Of a stretch of DNA of 8,591 bases, positions 7,165-8,591 are shown piece by piece. This stretch comes from Bacteroidales bacterium. Lineage in GTDB: Bacteria > Bacteroidota > Bacteroidia > Bacteroidales > UBA932. Where the stretch lies: assembly GCA_021443625.1 (NCBI GenBank), contig JABUTP010000040.1, forward strand, positions 1-8,591, read 5' to 3'. The translations under genes and the position numbers were made by a program. How positions within the stretch are numbered: position 1 is the stretch's first letter; the number at the start of each line of letters is the position of its first letter. The notes under the pieces are model-generated. The model searched no databases and had not been told where the DNA came from. It saw only the letters and a list, made by a program, of their open reading frames with translations.

Positions 7165-8591
7165 TATTCAAATTGTACTCCACTTACATTACCGATAAAC
7201 TTGAACCGGTCGTCAGCCGACTGAACCCGCTCGCCGTTGATGGCAAAGTTCTTGAACTTCACCCCCTGAATCGAGTTTTTGCTGCACGTCTCAACGGTGA
7301 CCAATGCACGGGAGGGATTGCGCTTGTAGTTGATCTGAATGTTCTCGAAGGTGACGTCGGAGATGGTTGAGCCGACATCCTGACTATCCGACTGATAAAG
7401 GTAGATATGAGTGCCGGTGGGATTAAGGTCGTCGAAATAGATGTTCTTGAAATTGATGTTCCGGATGGGGAATGCCGAGCCGTAATTGTCCCAGTTGCGG
7501 AATTGCATTATGGAGAGGGCTGCTCTGACGTTGCTCCCCTGGGAATAGGAGGGATGTTCGAGGATTATGCAGTTATCCACAACCACGTCGGTGATTCCTC
7601 CATCGGCACACGCCGTGTTGCCGCACTCGGGTCCGACCACAATGCCCCGGGCGAGGTCTCCCCATATAGTGCAGTCTGAAATTTTGATGTCGTGAACCTT
7701 GATGCCCTGCTCGTAAATTGACTTAAGCGTAATGCAGTCGTCGTAAGTTCTGAGAAAGCAGTTCTTGATTTCTATGTTGTTGCAGTTGCAGATATCGATT
7801 CCGTCACCGTTCAGAATCCAATGAATCATATTGATGCCATCGATACGGGAATTGCTGCACCTTTGCAGCCGGAGGCACCACGAAGGGGAATCGATGAAGG
7901 TCACCCCCTCCACTGTGATGTCGGTGAAGTCGGAGAAACTGTTCTCGGTATCCACCAGAATGTCTCCCCACGAGTATTGGTCGTCGCCCCAGTGCTTGAG
8001 CCTTGCGCCCGAAATGATGCCCCTGCCGGCAATCTTCGCTCCGGAGCCCTTGATGCGCACTTTGGAGTACAGGACGGCCCCTTCGGCCACATACAGAGTT
8101 TGTCCGGCTCCGACAAAGACGGTTTGCGCCTCGTGCTCGCCGGGCCCGTAGTAAATGACGTTCTTGTCTTTGGGGTCCGGAGCGTCATAGTCGGGCCTGC
8201 TTCCCAGAAGGAATAGGTTGTGGTATCGGTCTCCGTCAAACTCGACCGAAATCTTGCGCATCGCGTAAGACGGAATCTCAATTTCAATCATTCCGTCGCC
8301 GCAATCCTTTGGCTCAATGGCGTAAGGTGTAGGACGCACGCTCACCTTGGACCACGCAAACTTCTTCTTCACTCTGAGTCTGACCGGAGAATTAAAGTCG
8401 TCGGTAAAGAGGCAGAACGACATCGTGTCCCTGTACCTCAGACTGTTGTCCCAATCTTTCCACTGGACATAATGCTTTTGGGCATCCGAAACCAGCGCGT
8501 CATACACGTCGAGCCCTTCCCATTTGTCGCCCCGCAGGAGATACACCTCGTAATGTCTGTTGAGGCGCGGCAGGTTGCATTTCACCTCTTG
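7164..8591 (-). CDS. GH28-like right-handed beta-helix protein, 5' end outside window
   Basis: The frame is open to the window edge and ends in TAA, giving at least 475 codons; the GTG at 8585 is internal or merely possible, so the true start is probably upstream. Residues are numbered from that GTG. About residues 1-125 look like a beta-sandwich; a right-handed parallel beta-helix follows, with repeated NIEIKNC-like rungs. GH28 polygalacturonases use three aspartates spaced D-21-DD. Here NGDGID (Asp261) and TYDDC (Asp282, Asp283) keep exactly that spacing. The usual GHG histidine is not found: the matching place reads DLARGIVVGPE with Arg313. It also carries the YYGPGEHE segment (145-152) that I recall, unverified, from Bacteroidota proteins labelled GH28. 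A glycan hydrolase role is likely, the substrate unknown. It is the most upstream gene of the train seen here, and its export signal cannot be checked. Confidence 0.8.
   Translation of the reverse strand, partial: QEVKCNLPRLNRHYEVYLLRGDKWEGLDVYDALVSDAQKHYVQWKDWDNSLRYRDTMSFCLFTDDFNSPVRLRVKKKFAWSKVSVRPTPYAIEPKDCGDGMIEIEIPSYAMRKISVEFDGDRYHNLFLLGSRPDYDAPDPKDKNVIYYGPGEHEAQTVFVGAGQTLYVAEGAVLYSKVRIKGSGAKIAGRGIISGARLKHWGDDQYSWGDILVDTENSFSDFTDITVEGVTFIDSPSWCLRLQRCSNSRIDGINMIHWILNGDGIDICNCNNIEIKNCFLRTYDDCITLKSIYEQGIKVHDIKISDCTIWGDLARGIVVGPECGNTACADGGITDVVVDNCIILEHPSYSQGSNVRAALSIMQFRNWDNYGSAFPIRNINFKNIYFDDLNPTGTHIYLYQSDSQDVGSTISDVTFENIQINYKRNPSRALVTVETCSKNSIQGVKFKNFAINGERVQSADDRFKFIGNVSGVQFE

Noticed and set aside
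7164..8585. Treating the GTG at 8585 as the true start of the GH28-like gene
   Set aside because: The frame continues open to the window edge (codons CAA GAG before the GTG) and no signal peptide follows the GTG, so the gene is best called partial.

Overview
The window looks like chromosomal DNA from a Bacteroidota gut-type organism, most likely Bacteroidales and possibly Alistipes/Rikenellaceae. This is inferred from a GC content in the mid-50s by eye, several lipoprotein glycan enzymes in one gene train, and mostly absent Shine-Dalgarno sequences. No marker gene here fixes the genus.

Layout. Positions 1-819 are on the + strand: the 3' end of purF (amidophosphoribosyltransferase, the first committed step of purine synthesis), then 12 bases later a complete YhcH/YjgK/YiaL-family gene. 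A strong hairpin at 844-879 marks the meeting point with a convergent gene train on the - strand.

That train fills 868-8591. In transcription order it encodes: a GH28-like right-handed beta-helix protein (5' end outside the window); a lipoprotein GH3 glycosidase with an EF-hand-like loop; a lipoprotein with an FN3-like region and a GH123-type (former DUF4091) catalytic domain; a lipoprotein LD-carboxypeptidase-like S66 serine peptidase; and a short ComEC/Rec2-type membrane protein. The joints are tight (1-base overlap, 4-base overlap, 12-base gap, about 28-base gap), which supports one operon. Its promoter is not in the window.

How the genes may work together. The first three products look like the enzyme part of a polysaccharide utilization locus that trims a complex, possibly hexosamine-containing glycan in the cell envelope. 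No SusC/SusD pair, sensor or transporter is present, so the substrate cannot be named. The S66 peptidase and the ComEC core at the 3' end are unusual company. They may act on peptide-bearing cell-wall fragments and imported nucleic acid, or may simply be carried on the transcript. No mobile element, CRISPR array, tRNA, rRNA or riboswitch was seen, and no stretch longer than 300 bases lacks a gene.
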